Source of the DNA: an uncultured Pseudomonadota bacterium
GTDB lineage: Bacteria > Pseudomonadota > Gammaproteobacteria > Methylococcales > Methylomonadaceae
Assembly: GCA_903918375.1 (NCBI GenBank)
Contig: CAIXED010000008.1
Span: 1-64,000 of the forward strand
DNA: 64,000 bases
Direction of reading: 5' to 3'
The position numbers and the translations under genes were made by a program. Position 1 is the first letter of the stretch; every line of letters starts with the position of its first letter. The notes beneath the pieces are model-generated. The model ran no database searches, was not told the origin of the DNA, and saw only the letters and a list, made by a program, of their open reading frames with translations. Shown here piece after piece: positions 35,015 to 44,113 of this stretch.

Positions 35015-36961
35015 TTAAACAGTAGGATTTAATTGTTGGGCGATACCGGCAAATTCGCGGTCAAAATCATAACGATTTCGCACCGCATTTCCAGCTAACA
35101 AAATACTGACGCCTTGATCGTTAGTGTCCACTAACAACCACAAACGGCGTTGCGGTAAATAAAACATGCAAAACACGCCTAACACCAATAATAAACAGCC
35201 TGGAAAAACCAACCATTGCCCTGGTGAGCGGGTAATTTGTAAACCGGTTGCTTCGATATGCTGAAAGCGTTCGAGTTCAAAAAACCAAGGTGAGGCGTAT
35301 AAATAACCCAAATTAGCCGCTTCAACAGCATCGGTGTAAAACTGGCTGTCAAAGTCTGATAATCCAGTCTCGGTCTTAACGCCTTCTTGCTGCAAAACAT
35401 CGAGATACAGATTCTTCAATAATTGCTGTAAGGCCGCCGCATAAATCTCTGACACTTGCTGACGGCGCGGTTCTTCAACGGTTTTTTCAATCACGCTGGC
35501 GATTTGCTCATAGCCACCGCTGGCAAATTGCTGGCCTAATTGCACCATAAACGCCGCGACCGCTTGGCGCTGTTTTAAATCTGATTGTTGCGCAGCTTTA
35601 CTGGCATTGGCTGCTTGAGTCGCCAATTGCTGTAATTTTTGCAGATTGTGCAAGCCTTGGTAAAAAGCCATAAACCGATCTAGGCGTTGATTGGCATCAG
35701 CAGGCATCATCCAATACTTAAAGCTTTCTGAAACCTTGCTGCGCATCCCGCTGGAATAAAACCAGCGTCCATCTTGCTGAGTCGGCTGCATATACGTGAT
35801 GTATTCATTGGCAATCCCGGTCGCATCACGCAATTTGTACTGAAAAGTGGGGCCGAGATTGATAAATTTTTTCGCGCCGCTGGGATCTGGATTGACGTTG
35901 AACGGTCTGAAATCGGAAATTTCCAAGGTTTGAGTGTCAATCGGGGTGTGGGCTTTAACGCTGGCTTGCAAAGATTTTGCCGCTTGCTCGGTCGTTAAAG
36001 GCCACGCTTTCAGGCTTAATTTAGAGCCACCATCGCCAAAACTGTTTTGGTAAATACTGTAACCTTTGTAGTTAAGCGGATGATTAACCGAAATGGTTTG
36101 TTTAAACGCTTGCGCGGCGACTGGGTCGAGAATGGTCAAATCACTTTCAAACGATTTGGGCTGACCGCTGGGGTAATGTTCGATACGAAAATCATCGACC
36201 TGAATCGTAAACGGTAGTTTTTGTAGCAAATAGCCGTCTTTGTAATCAATAAACGCCAAATCCGCTTGGCCGCGTTCGGCAATATCAACATTGGCGCGGA
36301 ATGACAGATTATCATCGCCCAAGGTGCTAATGGCCGGAATATCGCTGGCAGGAATCCGCCGAGTTTCAACAGCAATCTTGCCACGCCATTCAGCAATTTT
36401 TAGTGGCAAATTGCCATCCAACAAACCGCCAATGCAAATCACAATAATCGCCACATGGCTAAAGATATAACCCAATCGACTGGCGGCACCTTTTTTGGCG
36501 GCAACCAGATAGCTATTGCCTTCTGGTTTTAAGCGAAACCGATAATGATGCTGTTTTAACAAGGCAGAAATCAAAGCCAAACTATCGGCAAGCGTTGCTG
36601 ATTGATCAAAAGTTTGCTGATAAGGCTGTTGCAATAAAGCCGAGCGTTGGCTGTTTTCGCGATAATCGTTGATGTCTTTCACAATCGCCGGCAGATTGCG
36701 ATAAACGCAAACCGAGGTCGATAACACCAAGAAACCGAGAATAGTTAAAAACCACGCCGAGGAATAGACGTTGAACAAATCCAGCTGTTTAAACACTTCA
36801 AACCAAAACGGCCCAAACTTAAACACATAATCGGGATAAGGCTGATTTTGTTGCACTACCGTCCCAATCACCGCTGCAATCGCAATCGCGACTAATAAGG
36901 TAATAGCGAGGTTCATAGAACCTAAAAAGCGGAGCAAGATACGAACAGTGGATGACGGCAT
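35015..36961 (-). CDS. resB: System II cytochrome c biogenesis protein ResB/Ccs1
   Basis: 648 residues. The N-terminus (FLGSMNLAITLLVAIAIAAV and GTVVQQNQPYPDYVFKFGPF) and helices near 60-80 and 160-185 match ResB. A large periplasmic domain follows, and a last helix lies near 580-610. A helical insert rich in Gln and Ala (about 420-480) makes it longer than many homologues. Partner of CcsA. Confidence 0.92.
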   Translation of the reverse strand: MPSSTVRILLRFLGSMNLAITLLVAIAIAAVIGTVVQQNQPYPDYVFKFGPFWFEVFKQLDLFNVYSSAWFLTILGFLVLSTSVCVYRNLPAIVKDINDYRENSQRSALLQQPYQQTFDQSATLADSLALISALLKQHHYRFRLKPEGNSYLVAAKKGAASRLGYIFSHVAIIVICIGGLLDGNLPLKIAEWRGKIAVETRRIPASDIPAISTLGDDNLSFRANVDIAERGQADLAFIDYKDGYLLQKLPFTIQVDDFRIEHYPSGQPKSFESDLTILDPVAAQAFKQTISVNHPLNYKGYSIYQNSFGDGGSKLSLKAWPLTTEQAAKSLQASVKAHTPIDTQTLEISDFRPFNVNPDPSGAKKFINLGPTFQYKLRDATGIANEYITYMQPTQQDGRWFYSSGMRSKVSESFKYWMMPADANQRLDRFMAFYQGLHNLQKLQQLATQAANASKAAQQSDLKQRQAVAAFMVQLGQQFASGGYEQIASVIEKTVEEPRRQQVSEIYAAALQQLLKNLYLDVLQQEGVKTETGLSDFDSQFYTDAVEAANLGYLYASPWFFELERFQHIEATGLQITRSPGQWLVFPGCLLLVLGVFCMFYLPQRRLWLLVDTNDQGVSILLAGNAVRNRYDFDREFAGIAQQLNPTV

Positions 36962-36986
36962 GAACAGCGAGGGGAAAGGTGGTGTT

Positions 36987-37016
36987 GAAAGTTCGTGCTG
37001 TGAGGCACGAACTTTC
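36987..37016 (-). terminator. Hairpin between cytochrome c4 and resB
   Basis: GAAAGTTCGTGC (36987-36998) pairs exactly with GCACGAACTTTC (37005-37016), loop TGTGAG. It lies 14 bp after the cytochrome stop. No strong U-run follows, so it may attenuate, not fully terminate, transcription into resB. Confidence 0.5.
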
Positions 37017-37030
37017 AGACAGTTTCAAAC

Positions 37031-37711
37031 TTATTTCAAAGTTGAAATGTATAAAGAAACCGCTTTGATGTCTTTATCGCTCATTTTCTTAGCGATCATA
37101 TTCATCATATTGTCTGGGTTTTTAGTACGACCAGCGGTTTTAAAATCGGTCAAAGTTTTGCTCAAATAATCAGCATGTTGTGAATGCAGATTTGGATACG
37201 ATGCCGGTTTATTACCTTCAGCATGTGGGCCGTGGCAAGCGATACAAGCAGAAACGCCACTCGCCAAATTACCGTTACGGTATAAATCACTACCCGCGGC
37301 AATTAAATCAGCCAATTCGGTTTTTTTCTGTTCATCGGTTTTAGCCGGTGCGTCATCGTCGTCATCGCTAACTGGCAAACTTGGGGCTGGATTAGCGCTA
37401 ATTTTATTGCTGGCATAAAAAGCCGCGATGTCTTGCATATCCGCATCTTCCAAACCTAAAGCCAACGGAGCCATCATCGGCGCAATCCGTGTACCACCTT
37501 TAAAAGCTTGTAATTGCTTGACTAAATAACCTTGATGCTGTCCCGCTAATTTTGGAAAACCCGGCATGGCGCTGTTGCCATCTTCGCCGTGACAACCCGC
37601 ACAAGAAGCGGCTTTAGCTTTACCAGCGCTTGCGTTGCCTTGTGCATGTACAAAACCAGCACCCGTTGCCAAAGCAACAGAAATGGAAACAGTCAGCAGT
37701 TTTTTTATCAT
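37031..37711 (-). CDS. Dihaem cytochrome c4
   Basis: 226 residues with a signal peptide (KKLLTVSISVALATGAGFVHA). Two haem sites, Cys37-AG-Cys40-His41 and Cys156-IA-Cys159-His160, sit in two similar halves, as in c4. Distal methionines are likely in MMAPLAL and in MMNMIAKKM. The linker near 115-130 is unusually acidic (SDDDDDAPAK). It carries electrons in the periplasm. It lies next to the System II genes and engB, an arrangement shared with Pseudomonas. Confidence 0.92.
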   Translation of the reverse strand: MIKKLLTVSISVALATGAGFVHAQGNASAGKAKAASCAGCHGEDGNSAMPGFPKLAGQHQGYLVKQLQAFKGGTRIAPMMAPLALGLEDADMQDIAAFYASNKISANPAPSLPVSDDDDDAPAKTDEQKKTELADLIAAGSDLYRNGNLASGVSACIACHGPHAEGNKPASYPNLHSQHADYLSKTLTDFKTAGRTKNPDNMMNMIAKKMSDKDIKAVSLYISTLK

Positions 37712-37823
37712 TATGTGGCCCCTGTTCAGGAAGGTTAATCGACGTAAAGCAAGCTGAAACCCAGCGCCTAACGCTATAATGGCGGCGATTCTAACCGATT
37801 TATTATGACTAAGCGAGATAGCG

Positions 37824-38456
37824 ATGAATCCAGTGTACCATCAGGCCAAGTTCATCAACAGTGCGCCACGCCTACAAGACGCACCACCCGACCAAGGCTT
37901 GGAAATCGCATTTGCTGGCCGTTCTAACGCTGGCAAGTCCAGCGCCATCAACACATTAGTGCAACAAACCGCGCTGGCACGAGTCAGTAAAACCCCAGGT
38001 CGCACCCAATTACTCAATTTTTTCCAGATCGACGACAAACGCAAACTGGTCGATTTACCGGGCTACGGCTACGCCAAAGTGCCGGAAGCGATTAAGAGAG
38101 ACTGGGGCAAAATGATGGAAACTTACCTCAGCCAACGCCAAGCCTTAGCCGGAATCGTGTTGGTTATGGACATCCGTCACCCACTCACCGAGTTCGATTG
38201 GCAAATGATCGAATGGTGCCAACACGGCAATCTCCGCATCCACATCATTTTGACCAAAGCCGATAAATTAAAATTTGGTGCCGCGAAAAATACTTTATTA
38301 CAAGTACAAAAAGAATTAAGTCATCTGGAAATTGGCGTCACCCTGCAATTGTTTTCAGCGCTGAAAAAAACGGGGATTGATGATATTCATCGGGTTTTGG
38401 ATGATTGGTTTGAGTTTCGCAAGAAATCGAGTAAGAACCCAGTTGATCCCAATTAG
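37824..38456 (+). CDS. engB: Ribosome biogenesis GTPase EngB (YsxC/YihA)
   Basis: 210 residues. G1 GRSNAGKSS (32-40), G2 [14 protein letters not shown]3 [10 protein letters not shown] and G4 LTKADK are visible, as in EngB, which acts in large-subunit assembly. Divergent from cytochrome c4, a conserved gammaproteobacterial pairing. Confidence 0.95.
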   Translation: MNPVYHQAKFINSAPRLQDAPPDQGLEIAFAGRSNAGKSSAINTLVQQTALARVSKTPGRTQLLNFFQIDDKRKLVDLPGYGYAKVPEAIKRDWGKMMETYLSQRQALAGIVLVMDIRHPLTEFDWQMIEWCQHGNLRIHIILTKADKLKFGAAKNTLLQVQKELSHLEIGVTLQLFSALKKTGIDDIHRVLDDWFEFRKKSSKNPVDPN

Positions 38457-38470
38457 CCCCCAATATTATA

Positions 38471-38536
38471 ATTCCCGAACGGGAATAAAAATTAATGGAC
38501 GGGTAAATGACAACAGAAAAATTACCGAACGGTAAT
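38471..38536 (+). promoter_or_regulatory. Paired operators of hipBA
   Basis: ATTCCCGAACGGGAAT (38471-38486) and ATTACCGAACGGTAAT (38521-38536) share the pattern ATTnCCG-AA-CGGnAAT with 7-bp inverted arms. The centres are 50 bp apart. The first lies in the promoter region and the second within codons 5-10 of hipB. Two matched palindromes flanking the start are the expected binding sites for a HipB dimer that represses its own operon. Confidence 0.75.
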
Positions 38537-38743
38537 ATAGAATCCGCCAAACAAGTAGGAAACCTGGTAGCTTTTCATCGTAAAGAGCAAGGACTCACTC
38601 AAGCAGATCTTGCTGGATTAGCACAAACCGGCACTCGATTTATTAGCGATCTTGAGAACGGCAAAGGCACTGTGCAATTCGATAAAGTGATGCTAATCCT
38701 AAATTTATTGGGACTAGATATAAGGATTACGGAGCGCAGTTAA
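38507..38743 (+). CDS. hipB: HipB-type antitoxin and autorepressor
   Basis: 78 residues with a helix-turn-helix: VAFHRKEQGLTQADLAGLAQ, then GTRFISDLENGKGTV. It is expected to bind the two palindromes and to hold HipA inactive. Residues 5-10 (KLPNGN) are encoded by the second palindrome. The stop overlaps the hipA start (TAATG), giving coupled translation. Confidence 0.9.
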   Translation: MTTEKLPNGNIESAKQVGNLVAFHRKEQGLTQADLAGLAQTGTRFISDLENGKGTVQFDKVMLILNLLGLDIRITERS

Positions 38744-40026
38744 TGGAAAAGCTATCAGTATATGCTGGACAATTTTTAGCAGGTTATCTTAGCGAAGACC
38801 CTGTGCACGGCTTGTCATTCAGTTATAACGAGCAATGGCTAACCAATCCAAAGGCTATTCCTCTATCACCTGATTTACCGCTTAGCGAGCAGCCTATTTG
38901 CGGTGATAAAGTGATCGCCTTCTTCGAGAATCTTTTACCCGAAGGTGAGATTCTCGATTTCATCAGCAAAGTTGAACAAATTTCGCCCAGCAATAAATTT
39001 GGTTTACTAGCCCGTTTTGGCGGCGATACAGCTGGGGCTTTTTCAATTTTGCCAAAAGGCATCTTGCCATCACCCAAACCCCACTATTTACCTATAAGCC
39101 CCGAAACTATATTGCAATGGTTTCAACGCTCAAAGGGCATCCCAATCAATTTGTCCGGCGAACAGGCAAGAATGTCTTTATCCGGCGCTCAAGACAAAAT
39201 GACCGTATTTATAGATGCTACAGGCCAATTTTTATTGCCATTGGGATCAGCACCTTCCAGCCATATCATTAAACCCTCGATACAACATCGCCTGGACATT
39301 CCCAACACAGCGATCAATGAAAGCTTGGTAATGATGCTGGCCAAGGCGATTGAATTTAGTGTCGCCAATATTCACTACGCCCCAGAACTCGGTGCCGCGA
39401 TTGTTCAACGCTATGACCGAGAATTCGATGTTAACGGCCAACTTAACCGATTGCATCAAATCGACTTGTGTCAGCTACTGAGTATTCCATCCGGTAAAAA
39501 ATACGAATCCGAAGGCGGCCCTTCGCTAAAACAATGTTTTGATGCGCTATTGGCGCGAAGTTCTAAACCAGCCGGCGATAAAAAACGGCTAATTGAATGG
39601 GTCATATTTAATGTTTTGGTCGGCAATATGGACGGACACGCCAAAAATCTGTCGTTAATCACTCAGGGCAAACAAACCAAACTGGCACCATTTTATGATT
39701 TAGTTTGCACAGCGGTTTATCCGAATCTAAGTAAAAAACTAGCTTTTAAAATTGGCGGTGAAAATCGCCCCCAATGGCTCATGCCTAGACATTGGGATCA
39801 ATTTGCTCAAGATACCTCAACCAAACCTCAGTTTGTTCGGAAGCTCATTGCAGAAATTAGTAACAAAATTGAAGTAGAACTGCCGAATGTAATAAACCAA
39901 CTTCAATCGCTTACCTCAAAAGAAGACGAGTTACTGATGATTGAAAATATTCGAAGCCACATCCAACAATCTGTGACAACGATGAAAAATAGGAATGATG
40001 ATATTGATTGCGTTTCGGTAGCTTAA
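38743..40026 (+). CDS. hipA: HipA-type serine/threonine kinase toxin
   Basis: 427 residues, full length for the family. RMSLSGAQDKMTVFI (143-157) includes the SGAQxK phosphate loop, Lys177 in SHIIKPS is the likely ATP lysine, and the catalytic loop is GNMDGHAKN (Asp297, Asn302) with the metal Asp319 in FYDL. E. coli HipA phosphorylates glutamyl-tRNA synthetase and induces dormancy. All key residues are present, so this looks active. Confidence 0.9.
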   Translation: MEKLSVYAGQFLAGYLSEDPVHGLSFSYNEQWLTNPKAIPLSPDLPLSEQPICGDKVIAFFENLLPEGEILDFISKVEQISPSNKFGLLARFGGDTAGAFSILPKGILPSPKPHYLPISPETILQWFQRSKGIPINLSGEQARMSLSGAQDKMTVFIDATGQFLLPLGSAPSSHIIKPSIQHRLDIPNTAINESLVMMLAKAIEFSVANIHYAPELGAAIVQRYDREFDVNGQLNRLHQIDLCQLLSIPSGKKYESEGGPSLKQCFDALLARSSKPAGDKKRLIEWVIFNVLVGNMDGHAKNLSLITQGKQTKLAPFYDLVCTAVYPNLSKKLAFKIGGENRPQWLMPRHWDQFAQDTSTKPQFVRKLIAEISNKIEVELPNVINQLQSLTSKEDELLMIENIRSHIQQSVTTMKNRNDDIDCVSVA

Positions 40027-40065
40027 AATGGGGGGCATCCACATATAGAAGCAAAGCCCTATCCA

Positions 40066-40362
40066 TTACCCAAGATAATCAACAACATCCATACTTTGAT
40101 GCGAAATCCCAATCACATCAATTCCATTAACTGTAATGGTATAGAAAATTAAATGCTTACCCTGTGGAAAACAATAATAGCCAGTTTTCACATCATCGCG
40201 TTTTTTGCCTAAACTCGAATTCTCTGCCAGCCACTTAAATCGCGAAAATATAGCTCGTAGATATTTCTCAGCTTGATTCTTACCCCATTGCTGAAAAGAA
40301 TAGCGCCAAATTTACTGTAAATCCTGTTCTGTAAGTTCGCGAATTTTATAGCTAGAGCTCAT
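40066..40362 (-). pseudogene. ParE-type toxin with a nonsense codon
   Basis: From ATG 40362 the minus strand reads MSSSYKIRELTEQDLQ, then TAA (40312-40314), then IWRYSFQQWGKNQAEKYLRA and IFSRFKWLAENSSLGKKRDD through to DVVDYLG and a second stop at 40066. The family usually has an acidic residue before IWRY, so GAA to TAA is the simplest change. Apart from codon 17 the frame is intact over 98 codons, pointing to recent inactivation. Confidence 0.85.
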
Positions 40363-40499
40363 GCACTATGTTCTTTATGCATCGCAGCCAAAATGGGGCT
40401 ATCTTCACTCGACTGCAGCGTATTGCGTAACAAATCTAGCTTAAGCTCTGCATCGACTTGTCGTCCCAATTGCGATTTATCAACCGTTAAACTAATCAA
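40359..40499 (-). CDS. ParD-like antitoxin remnant
   Basis: 46 residues from TTG 40499, which follows GAGG and overlaps the polA stop. ISLTVDKSQLGRQVDAELKL, then DLLRNTLQSSEDSP, resembles the C-terminal, toxin-binding part of ParD with the ribbon-helix-helix shortened. The stop overlaps the toxin start as ATGA, the usual coupling. Context supports the antitoxin call; its DNA-binding ability is doubtful. Confidence 0.5.
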   Translation of the reverse strand: MISLTVDKSQLGRQVDAELKLDLLRNTLQSSEDSPILAAMHKEHSA

Positions 40500-43228
40500 T
40501 GCGCCTCATCCCAATTTTCCCCAACGCCGACTTCCACCAACAGCGGCACATGCAATTCCGCTGCATTCGACATAATCTCGCCAATCTTCGCCATACAGTT
40601 TTCTAACTGAGTTTCCGCGACTTCAAATACCAATTCGTCATGGACTTGCATAATCATTTTGGCATCGACACCGCTGTCGTTTAACCATTGGTCACAAGCC
40701 AGCATCGCCAGCTTGATAATGTCGGCAGCGGTGCCTTGCATTGGCGCGTTGATGGCGGTGCGTTCGGCGTATTGGCGTTGGGCGGCGTTGCGGGCGTTGA
40801 TGTCGGGTAAATAGAGACGACGACCGAATAAGGTTTCCACGTAGCCATTTTGTTTGGCTTGTTCACGGATGTCGTCCATGTACTGTTTTACCCCGGGGTA
40901 ACGCTCAAAGTACAAGTTGATATAGGCTTGGGCTTTGTCGCGCGGCAAGCCTAATTGCTTGGCTAGGCCAAATGCTGACATGCCGTAAATTAGGCCAAAG
41001 TTAATCGCTTTGGCGGAACGGCGTAAATCGTTGGTGACGCTGTCTAATGGCACATCAAACACTTCGGCAGCGGTGGCGCTATGGACATCAACACCTTGCG
41101 AGAACGCAGCCAACAAGCCGGCATCGCCTGATAAATGCGCCATAATCCGTAGCTCAATTTGCGAATAGTCGGCAGCAACGATTTTGTAACCGGGCGCGGC
41201 GATAAAGGCTTGGCGGATTTTGCGGCCTTCTTCACTACGAATCGGAATGTTTTGTAGATTGGGATCGGACGACGATAAACGCCCTGTCGCGGCCACTGCT
41301 TGATGATAAGAGGTATGCACGCGACCGCTTTTATTATTGACCTGTTGCGGCAGCTTGTCGGTGTAAGTGGATTTGAGTTTGCTCATGCTGCGGTGGTCGA
41401 TAATCAGCTTGGGCAAGGGGTAATCCAGCGCCAGCTCTTGCAATACTGATTCGTCGGTCGATGGCTGGCCTTTGGGGGTTTTCTTTAATACTGGCAGGTT
41501 TTGGCGTTCAAACAGGATTTCTTGAATCTGTTTTGGCGAGCCAAGATTAAACGCCGAGCCTGCTAAATCATGAGCTTGTTGCTCAATACCAACCATGCGA
41601 TTGGCTAATTCCAAGCTTTGTTGGTCGAGCATCGCGCTGTCGATGAGTACGCCATTGGCTTCAATTTTGGTTAACACATTAACCAACGGCATTTCGATGT
41701 CTTGATACAAGGCCCATAAACTGGCTTGCTGTTGTAATTGTTGCGAAAGGGTTTGGTGTAAGCGCAGGGTGATGTCGGCATCTTCACAAGCGTATTCGGC
41801 GGCAGTTTCGATAGCGACTTCTTGAAAACCGATTTGTTTAGCGCCTTTGCCAGCAACGTCTTCGTAATGAATGGTATCGACGCCTAAATAATGCTTGGCC
41901 AAATCGTCCATATTGTGGCGAGTGGCGGTGCTGTTGAGGACATAGGATTGCAGCATGGTGTCATGGGCAATGCCGCGTAATTGAATACCGTGGTTGGCTA
42001 AAACATGGGCGTCGTATTTTAGGTTTTGACCTAGCTTGGCTTGGTTGGCATCTTCTAATAACGGCTTTAAGGCGGTTAATACCGCTTCTCGGTCTAATTG
42101 CTCTGGGACGTCAGGATAGTCATGGGCGAGGGGAATATACGCCGCTTGTCCGACTTGGATAGCAAAGGAAACGCCGACAATTTGCGCGTCGCTGTAGTTG
42201 AGACTGGTGGTTTCGGTATCGAAGGCAAACAGTTCGGCTTGTTGTAGCTTAAGCAACCAAGTATCGAAATCGGCTTGGCTGAGAATGGTTTGATAGTCTT
42301 TGCTGGTTGGCGCAATCGGCTGTTCAGGCGCTTCGGTTTTGGCAATCGGCGCTGGAGCCGATGGCACATCACCGTTTAAGGTTTTCAACCAACTACTAAA
42401 TCCCAAGCTACCCAATTGCTGTTTCAAGGCGGCAATATCGGGCTCGCGGCGCTTTAAATCGTCCAAACTGTAATGCAAAGCCACGTCACATTTAATCGTC
42501 GTCAACTCGCGTGACAAAGGCAATTGGCCCAAACTGGCACGCAGGTTTTCGCCAATTTTGCCTTTCACTTGCTCGGCATTGGCGATGATATTGTCCAAGC
42601 TACCGTATTCTTGCAGCCATTTGGCAGCGGTTTTTGGCCCGACTTTCGGCACGCCGGGAATGTTATCCACGGTGTCGCCCATCAAGGCTAGGTAATCAAT
42701 AATCTGCTCCGGCTGCACACCAAATTTTTCGACCACACCTTGCACATCCATTTTGGTGTTGGTCATGGTGTTTTCTAAGCTGATGTGATCGGTCACCAGC
42801 TGCGCCATGTCTTTGTCGCCAGTGGAAATAATCACCTTAAAACCTTGGCGTTCGGCATTTTGCGCCAAGCTACCGAGAACGTCATCGGCTTCGACGCCAT
42901 GCTCGATAATCAACGGCAATCCTAAGCTGCGAATCAGCTCATGTAAGGGGGCAATTTGTACCCGTAAATCATCGGGCATCGGTGGGCGGTGGGCTTTGTA
43001 TTGATCGTACAAATCATGGCGAAAAGTCTTACCTGGGGCATCAAACACTACGGCAAAATACGGCGTGTTGTAGTCGTTAATCAATTTACGCAGCATATTT
43101 GATACGCCATAAACCGCATTGGTGGGTTGGCCTTGGGCATTAGTCAAAGGCGGTACAGCGTGAAAAGCGCGGAATAAAAACGACGAGCCGTCGATTAAGA
43201 TCAGTTGGTTTGGAGCAGTATCAGACAT
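40496..43228 (-). CDS. polA: DNA polymerase I
   Basis: 910 residues with three domains. The 5' nuclease occupies about 1-290 (LILIDGSSFLFRAFHA, GDKDMAQLV), the 3'-5' exonuclease follows with an intact DxE motif (AFDTETTSL), and the polymerase has AADYSQIELRIMAHLSG, RRSAKAINFGLIYGMSAFGL and MQVHDELVFE. It fills gaps in replication and repair. Proofreading residues are present. The 3' end overlaps the ParD-like frame by 4 bp. Confidence 0.97.
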   Translation of the reverse strand: MSDTAPNQLILIDGSSFLFRAFHAVPPLTNAQGQPTNAVYGVSNMLRKLINDYNTPYFAVVFDAPGKTFRHDLYDQYKAHRPPMPDDLRVQIAPLHELIRSLGLPLIIEHGVEADDVLGSLAQNAERQGFKVIISTGDKDMAQLVTDHISLENTMTNTKMDVQGVVEKFGVQPEQIIDYLALMGDTVDNIPGVPKVGPKTAAKWLQEYGSLDNIIANAEQVKGKIGENLRASLGQLPLSRELTTIKCDVALHYSLDDLKRREPDIAALKQQLGSLGFSSWLKTLNGDVPSAPAPIAKTEAPEQPIAPTSKDYQTILSQADFDTWLLKLQQAELFAFDTETTSLNYSDAQIVGVSFAIQVGQAAYIPLAHDYPDVPEQLDREAVLTALKPLLEDANQAKLGQNLKYDAHVLANHGIQLRGIAHDTMLQSYVLNSTATRHNMDDLAKHYLGVDTIHYEDVAGKGAKQIGFQEVAIETAAEYACEDADITLRLHQTLSQQLQQQASLWALYQDIEMPLVNVLTKIEANGVLIDSAMLDQQSLELANRMVGIEQQAHDLAGSAFNLGSPKQIQEILFERQNLPVLKKTPKGQPSTDESVLQELALDYPLPKLIIDHRSMSKLKSTYTDKLPQQVNNKSGRVHTSYHQAVAATGRLSSSDPNLQNIPIRSEEGRKIRQAFIAAPGYKIVAADYSQIELRIMAHLSGDAGLLAAFSQGVDVHSATAAEVFDVPLDSVTNDLRRSAKAINFGLIYGMSAFGLAKQLGLPRDKAQAYINLYFERYPGVKQYMDDIREQAKQNGYVETLFGRRLYLPDINARNAAQRQYAERTAINAPMQGTAADIIKLAMLACDQWLNDSGVDAKMIMQVHDELVFEVAETQLENCMAKIGEIMSNAAELHVPLLVEVGVGENWDEAH

Positions 43229-43294
43229 GTTGATTGCCAGTATCGGTAAGGTGCGGCAACGATACAGGGGCGAGGGGCGGGCTGCAAGCAGGTT

Positions 43295-43329
43295 GAGCTA
43301 GTTAGGCGGATTTATCGCCTATCTAGCTC
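43295..43329. repeat. Hairpin between DUF502 and polA genes
   Basis: GAGCTAGTTAGGCG pairs with CGCCTATCTAGCTC, one mismatch. It lies 11 bp after the DUF502 stop. The T-run (TTATTTTTT) is on the plus-strand side, so for the minus-strand genes it is not a standard terminator. Confidence 0.45.
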
Positions 43330-43340
43330 TTATTTTTTGG

Positions 43341-43919
43341 CTATGTTGGCAATTTATCGATTTCAGCGACTTTTTCAAAATCAGCACCAACACTGATAAT
43401 GAAGCTGGTAACTTGTTCGATGCTCATTTCGGATTTAATCACTTTCGATTCATGGACAATTACTGCAAAACCGGAGGTTGGGTTAGGCGAAGTCGGCACG
43501 AATAACACATAGCGATCATCGGTTTTGTTAGTCACATAAGCTGGCACCCAAATACCTTCTTTTGGATATTCGACATATACCACTTCGCGCGGCTCTTGTA
43601 GCTCGTGGCCAGCAATCATATTCACCAGCTTTTTAGTGACGCGGTAAATCGTGCTTAACAGCGGAATCCGGCCAATCAAGCTTTCAAAGGCAGCGATAAT
43701 CGAAAAACGCCCTGAACTGACCCGATGACCCACATAGGTAATCATCGCGAAACTGGCAGCGAATAGTAGAAAGGTAATCAGATAATTATCAGAGTAACCG
43801 TAAACGAACTGGAATAAATCGCTCAAGCGGTCTTTAACGAACAGTACGATTTCCAGAATCACGACCACGGGGATAAACGCTAGTATCCCGAGTAATGTGT
43901 AATTAAGCATTGTTTTCAT
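43341..43919 (-). CDS. DUF502 membrane protein
   Basis: 192 residues. It has two N-terminal membrane helices (LLGILAFIPVVVILEIVLFV and YLITFLLFAASFAMITYVGH) and the conserved IPLLSTIYRVTKKLVN block, then VVYVEYPKEGIWVPAYVT and FVPTSPNPTSGF. This is the DUF502 pattern. The function is unknown; an inner-membrane location is inferred. GGTGG precedes the ATG. Confidence 0.88.
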   Translation of the reverse strand: MKTMLNYTLLGILAFIPVVVILEIVLFVKDRLSDLFQFVYGYSDNYLITFLLFAASFAMITYVGHRVSSGRFSIIAAFESLIGRIPLLSTIYRVTKKLVNMIAGHELQEPREVVYVEYPKEGIWVPAYVTNKTDDRYVLFVPTSPNPTSGFAVIVHESKVIKSEMSIEQVTSFIISVGADFEKVAEIDKLPT

Positions 43920-44071
43920 AATCCACCCTTTTTATTTATTGTTGTTAAGAATAGCTAATCTAAATACAGCCTAAAACTGTAACTGTTGATATTTAAAGCA
44001 TTTTTATGTCGTTTGCAATAGCGGTTAGAGCACAGAAATGAAGATCAGGCGATGTGGTGGGGTAAAGAGCG

Positions 44072-44102
44072 ACAGCATTACAAAAGGTGTTTGTAATGCT
44101 GT
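44072..44102. repeat. 13-bp perfect hairpin downstream of speD
   Basis: ACAGCATTACAAA (44072-44084) pairs with TTTGTAATGCTGT (44090-44102), loop AGGTG. It lies 11 bp after the speD stop with no U-run. It may stabilise the transcript end or help termination. No gene is supported between here and DUF502. Confidence 0.5.
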
Positions 44103-44113
44103 CTTGACCGGCT

